From NCBI GenBank assembly GCA_024663395.1, contig JANFAH010000039.1, positions 109,501 to 173,500 of the forward strand: a DNA stretch of 64,000 nucleotides. The letters are read 5' to 3'. This document shows, piece after piece, positions 59,066 to 64,000 of this stretch. Under the pieces are notes generated by a model, which did not search any database, had not been told where the DNA came from, and saw nothing but the letters and a program-made list of their open reading frames with translations. Each line of letters starts with the position of its first letter. The stretch's first letter is position 1. The translations under genes were made by a program, and so were the position numbers. This stretch comes from Pisolithus tinctorius. Taxonomy: Eukaryota > Basidiomycota > Agaricomycetes > Boletales > Pisolithaceae.

Positions 59066-60010
59066 CGGCCAACCTCACTGGGCGATGGATCCACACCCTG
59101 GAAGTGGTGTCGGCTGACCTCACTGGGTGATGGACCCACACCCTGGAAGTGGTGTCGGCCGACCTCACTGGGGGATGGATCCACACCCTGGAAGTGGTGT
59201 CGGCCGACCTCACTGGGGGATGGATCCACACCCTGGAAGTGGTGTTGGCCGACCTCACTGGGGGATGGATCCACACCCTGGAAGTGGTGTCGGCCGACCT
59301 CACTGGGTGATGGATCCACACCCTGGAAGTGGTGTCGGCCGACCTCACTGGGGGATGGATCCACACCCTGGAAGTGGTGTCGGCCGACCTCACTGGGCGA
59401 TGGATCCACACCCTGGAAGTGGTGTCGGCCGACCTCACTGGGCGATGGATCCACACCCTGGAAGTGGTGTCGGCCGACCTCACTGGGCGATGGATCCACA
59501 CCCTGGAAGTGGTGTCGGCCGACCTCACTGGGCGATGGATCCACACCCTGGAAGTGGTGTCGGCCGACCTCACTGGGCGATGGATCCACACCCTGGAAGT
59601 GGTGTCGGCCGACCTCACTGGGCGATGGACCCACACCCTGGAAGTGGTGTCGGCCGACCTCACTGGGCGATGGACCCACACCCTGGAAGTGGTGTCGGCC
59701 GACCTCACTGGGCGATGGATCCACACCCTGGAAGTGGTGTCGGCCGACCTCACTGGGCGATGGATCCACACCCTGGAAGTGGTGTCGGCCGACCTCACTG
59801 GGCGATGGATCCACACCCTGGAAGTGGTGTCGGCCGACCTCACTGGGGGATGGACCCACACCCTGGAAGTGGTGTCGGCCGACCTCACTGGGGGATGGAC
59901 CCACACCCTGGAAGTGGTGTCGGCCGACCTCACTGGGGGATGGACCCACACCCTGGAAGTGGTGTCGGCCTACCTCACTGGGCGATGGACTCACACCCTG
60001 GAAGTGGTGT
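59066..60010 (+). repeat. 45-bp minisatellite, about 21 tandem units
   Basis: The unit runs CGGCCGACCTCACTGGG then CGATGGATCCACACC then CTGGAAGTGGTGT (45 bp), repeated head to tail with few changes. Recurrent variants are GGATCC or GGACCC, and GGCGA, GGGGA or GGTGA. Because 45 is a multiple of three and the unit lacks stops in several frames, long open frames appear in at least three plus-strand and two minus-strand frames; none is evidence of a gene. Diverged units flank the array (about 58940-59065 and about 60011-60260), so the array grew inside an older one. Confidence 0.97.
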
Positions 60011-60260
60011 CAGCTGATTTCACTGGGGGATGGACACAGACCTCACCACCTGGAAGTAGGGTTGGCCAAACCCTGAAAATTCCCTTGGCATAATCAATTG
60101 CTTGTCAATTTAGATGTTACCAGAAGTATTGACTCTGATGACACTTCCAGATGGACATACCCCCTGAGACCAGTGTTGGCCAACCTCACTGGGGGGTGGC
60201 CTTACCCCCTGAATCCATGGCCATTCTTCACCTCCAGGTGATGTCAGTGATCTCACAGGG

Positions 60261-63200
60261 TTTGAAACTTGCAATGAGCATGGGTAGCCATATATAGGGA
60301 TCCTTTTGATTCACACCATCTACAGTTTATTTATAGACCAAGACCCAGAGCTCTCTTGGTTGGTTGACGAGCTCTAGTTGATTTCTTGCTTGCCTCTTCA
60401 CCCTCCTTTGCCATCTTCTGATCAACATCCCCACTGCCTCCCCTTTTTCTTTTCCTCACATCCTTTCTTGTATTCTGGGATTCTGTCATATCCATGACTC
60501 TCGGACTCGGACTCAGTCCAGTCCGGACCCCTAGCCCCTATCTCCGGTCAAGTCCGGTCCTGGTCCAGCCTAGAAAACCCAATCCCGGCCCTAGATAACT
60601 CAACTCTGGCCTGCATAACCCAAGTCCGCTGTTTTACCCCTATCTCTGGTCTGTTTCGGCCTCCTGGCCTTGCGCTGCTCCACCCCAGTCCTCCTAGGTC
60701 CATGTCCGGGTCACCCGGACATAACTCCGGTCTGTTTCCCTTTGTTTGTACTATATTTAGTCTAGCCCATTCATCTGACTTTGCTTACTGTACAATCCTG
60801 TGTCTGACCCCGGTATGCCGGTCACCTGGACTTTGGCTATTAGCCTCGGCACAGCCACTATGGCTATCCACTCTCTTGCTAATCTTCTTGCTAATAGCTT
60901 ATTAACAAGTCCGGCTCTATGTTCATTATCCCGGACCGGCCTCATGTATTTAACCCCTGTAAATACTTTGTAGCACCCTCAGTCAGAATATCAATTAAGT
61001 ATTACCCTCAACTCCGTACTACCCCTCGAGACTACTCTATAGCTAAGGCCGAGCCTTAAGCTATCCCCGACCCCTGTCCCGGACCTCTCCCCGGCTTGCA
61101 TAAGGGTACAGCACATAAGCTGAGACCAAGGGAGGTAGATCCAACCCCAGACTGGCTTCCCCTTGTGCGCACTCCAACACCAGTCGGTTTCCCACGCTAC
61201 CGGTCTTATTCCCGTGCTCCCGGCCTTAAGTCCGGTCCTCTGGACTTAGCCCCTGACCTCCGGCCTTGACTCCAGTCTAACCAGACTTGGCCCCTGTCTC
61301 CCAGCCTTGATTCTGGCCACTTGGACTTAACCCCTGTCACCCGGTCTTGAAGCCTGGTCACCTGAGGGTAAACCCGTACTTCACAGTATATTCTGACTCC
61401 CACTTGTGCAAGTCATTGCATCATGTCTAGGTCCTGCTCTAGAGCCCCTACCCATGACCTTGCCCATTGGGACTCATCGGAATACCTCTCATCTGACTCC
61501 AGAGCCCAACCTGGAGATCTCTGCTAAAGTAGAGAGGTAACCTGGCTCCCCTCAGCACTCTGCACACCCCCGGGTTGCATTACCCCTGACCCTATGTCCT
61601 TAGTGGTCAAAACCTAATGCATCCATTCCCTCACTCCTGCCCTGCCTGCCCCTCGTTTTCTCCTGACTCCGGACCGGCCATGTCAGCCCCTGAGTCGGAC
61701 TCACCATCCGGACTCACCACCAACCCGGGTTCCCACCTGAGCCCACTTCCAAGTCAGAATTACTCTCCAGACTTGCCCCTGAGCCGGCCTCAACAACTGG
61801 ACTCACCTCTGTCAGCTCCCCCGAGCTACCCCTGACCCCTGGCTGGTCACCTCAGTCTTCATCTCAGTCCTTACCTCAGTTGTCCCAGCACTCTAGCCCA
61901 GCTGTCTCTGTCCAGTTCTACTGTACTGAACACTGGGATCTCATCACTCATTTGACCTCCTGACTCCCCAGTATTGGTCTCTGGACCTCTGTGCACCTCT
62001 GGTGCAGCCCCCAGGCCTGGACTTGGCCAGTCCTGCTCCTCAACACCTTCCCTGTTCCCCATCAGCACTCAGCTTCAGCGGTTTTTGGGTCCAGTCTCCA
62101 TCCTCGGCCTTTGCTACACCAGCCTTGGAGCCATGGACCCACTTTCCGGTCTCCAAACTGTCTGTAACTGGCCTGTCCAGCCTTGGTTTCACTTGTCCAT
62201 GCTCACTTGGACTTGTCTGAAGCCGCTTTGCCACTTCTCTCGGCCTCCTGCCCTTCGTTACTGGCCATTCTGGCCTCGGTCTGACTCAGCCACCTCACCC
62301 GGACTTGTCTAGACCTGTTACTAGGTCTTAGACCGGTCCTGGCTTTCCTCGGACTCTCCTATTCCTCTCAGACCCCTCCTGGGTCCCCTGTCCTCTGTCC
62401 ATCCCGGGATCCTAACCAGGTTAACAAGTTGGTAACTCTGTACTCCAGAAGCCAAAACCGGTGGTCTTGGTTGAGACAAAACAATTAGAGTCTACCCCAG
62501 GATCCTAACTGGGTCAACAAGTTGGTACTCCGGTACACCAGAAGCCAAACTGGTGGTCTCAGTAGAGACAAATCAATTAGTGCATTACTCTGTTCCCCTT
62601 AGCACCCCCTGGCTTGTCCTGCCAGGCCTTTGGTTTCACCTGGCTTTACAGCCCTGGTCCGGACTTGCCAACTCTGGTCCCCTTGTGGCCCTGGCTCGTC
62701 CTGCCAGTCCCTCGGCCTCAACCTGGCTTTGTAGCCTTGGACCGGACTTGCTAACTCCGGTCCCCCTATTTGTGTCCGCTTTTTCCGCCTCTGGACTCCT
62801 TTATGACTGGTCTCCTGAGTTCTGGTCTTCCCTCCCTCACTAGGCCTTGTCACCCTTTGTCTGGCCTGTTATCTCCAGACTTCCTTAGAGCCCCTGACCG
62901 GTCTTGCTGACTCCAGTTTTCTTTCTCTTCTCCAGTGTTCATCTCCAGGCCTCCTCATGGCCCCTGACCGGTCTTGCTCACTGCGGACTTGTTCCTTTTG
63001 GCCGGTCTCCCATCTCTGGCCTCCCTCAGCCTCTGATACCCCTTGGGTAGCTCTATGCTACTCCTCTGTCACTCATTTGGCCTTTGGGCCTCTCCCCCCT
63101 CCCGGAACTACCCCTATCCTCAACCCCAGTGCTATGGTCTTGACCTAGCACCTCTTTCCAGTCCTTGGTGGACCCAGCCCTGGTTCTCTCTCGGTCTCCG

Positions 63201-64000
63201 ACCCCTGTTTTAATTGGCCTTGTCAACCCATTAGGAACTGAAGTATCTTGGTTGTAGGGAACTGACTAGCCCACTCAATAGGCACCCGTTGGTAGCCGAG
63301 TGTAGTGCAGTCACCTATCCCCACCTAATACTAAAGTTTGCTAACCCCCCTGACATCAACCCCGCCTTGGAGCATGAATTTGCTTGCAAGACACCCCGGG
63401 CTTCAGCCCATCTGACAAACCCCTGACTCTGCTGGTCTGTTTCCCAGCTCACCCACTCGCCCCGGAACTTGTATGTTCGTGAGGCCCCTTCAGGTACCAG
63501 CTGACCCCTCACCTTCCCCCAAACCATCACCACTGTCACCCCACCATTGACTCCGGAACTCCAGTCCTACCCACTCTCCCGACTCCGGTCTTACCGGTTG
63601 TCTTTTGGCCTGCTGGTCTTCACCGGCCTTCTGGTTTCCTCTCGGGCTCTGGTTCTGGCCTTCATACCCTCACCCTTGACTCCGACACTCCTTACTATCC
63701 CTGTACCAGTCCGGCCTGCTCTGCCGGCCTTGTATCTCCGGTTTTAAAGCCTTTCCGGCCTTGAAAAAGCTTCCTGAAACTGGTCTTGACACCTGTTAAG
63801 CTGGTCTCAGCATTCTCAGTACTCAGACTTACAACTCCGGTGGTAGTACTCCTACTACCCGTCCAGTACTCTGCTCCATGGTCCTAGCCCATACCTCATA
63901 CCCCTGTAGACTTGGGAGGTCTACCCTAAGAGGGGGATAAGGGACCTTGCTAGTGACCTACTCTCTTCCAAACCCCTGTCTGCTACCTCTCTGGTGCCCT
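60261..64000. repeat. pyrimidine-rich degenerate repeat region, no genes
   Basis: The plus strand is strongly C/T-rich, with countless short variants of CCGGTC, GACTCCGGTC, CTTGACTCC and CCCCTGACC. A TATATA box near 60290 is followed by a T/C-rich leader. A second promoter-like or LTR-like patch lies near 60940-61010 (TATTTAACCCC ... AATATCAATTAAG). One clear internal duplication (62407-62489 and 62500-62580) is listed separately. No open frame has coding character. It may be a non-coding retroelement remnant or an expanded low-complexity satellite; the region continues past the right edge. Confidence 0.6.
62407..62580 (+). repeat. direct repeat of about 82 bp, two adjacent copies
   Basis: Copies at 62407-62489 and 62500-62580 share GGATCCTAAC, TAACAAGTTGGTA or TCAACAAGTTGGTA, CCAGAAGCCAAA, TGGTGGTCT, GAGACAAA and CAATTAG in the same order, with several substitutions and small gaps. 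They are separated by about 10 bp. Confidence 0.85.

Noticed and set aside
59066..60010. Possible CRISPR array
   Set aside because: Units are contiguous with no unique spacers, and the host is a eukaryote.
58972..60093. Five long overlapping open frames across the minisatellite
   Set aside because: They follow from a 45-bp unit lacking stops in several frames; no start context, flanking exons or non-repeat coding sequence supports a gene.

Overview
The window is nuclear DNA of a filamentous basidiomycete, most likely an agaricomycete. The protein genes are cut by many short introns (mostly 47-85 bp, GT-AG with an occasional GC-AG). There are several F-box proteins of the kind expanded in mushrooms, an Agaricomycete-type Ty3/gypsy chromovirus, and a broken copy of an amplified basidiomycete protease-like family. 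No rRNA, tRNA or CRISPR array was found. Exon boundaries below were read by hand from splice signals, reading phase and family motifs; no alignment was run.

Layout. 1-9750: 3' part of a gypsy element (5' LTR and gag start outside the window), with one nonsense codon inside integrase and a putative 738-bp 3' LTR. 9961-13196: secreted acid-sphingomyelinase-like phosphodiesterase with 22 exons, two of them 7 and 10 nt long. 15071-17858: MKT1-like post-transcriptional regulator. 18275-19025: small protein with a zinc-finger-like tail. 19026-27216: about 8.2 kb with no gene I can support.

27217-47545 is a compact gene block: fucosyltransferase-like gene (+), WDR5/Swd3-type WD40 gene (+), decayed fragment of the next gene, GRAM-TBC-EF-hand RabGAP (-), second fucosyltransferase-like paralogue (-), APS kinase (+), Ste20/germinal-centre kinase (-), eIF2B gamma (+), protease-like pseudogene (+), second APS kinase (-). 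Two paralogue pairs thus lie in one 20-kb stretch, each pair in inverted orientation with other genes between, and both copies in each pair read as intact.

47943-57737: F-box gene (+), single-pass membrane protein of unknown role (-), broken F-box copy (-), a fragment resembling the C-terminal tail of a VPS9 protein (-), and a second F-box gene with an N-terminal coiled coil (+). 57738-64000 is repeat territory: a 45-bp minisatellite of about 21 units, then about 3.7 kb of pyrimidine-rich, degenerate, gene-free sequence.

Functional links are modest. The APS kinases belong to sulfate assimilation, the WD40 protein to histone H3K4 methylation, the TBC protein to Rab inactivation, eIF2B gamma and the MKT1-like protein to translation or mRNA control. 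The order gives no sign of a metabolic cluster.
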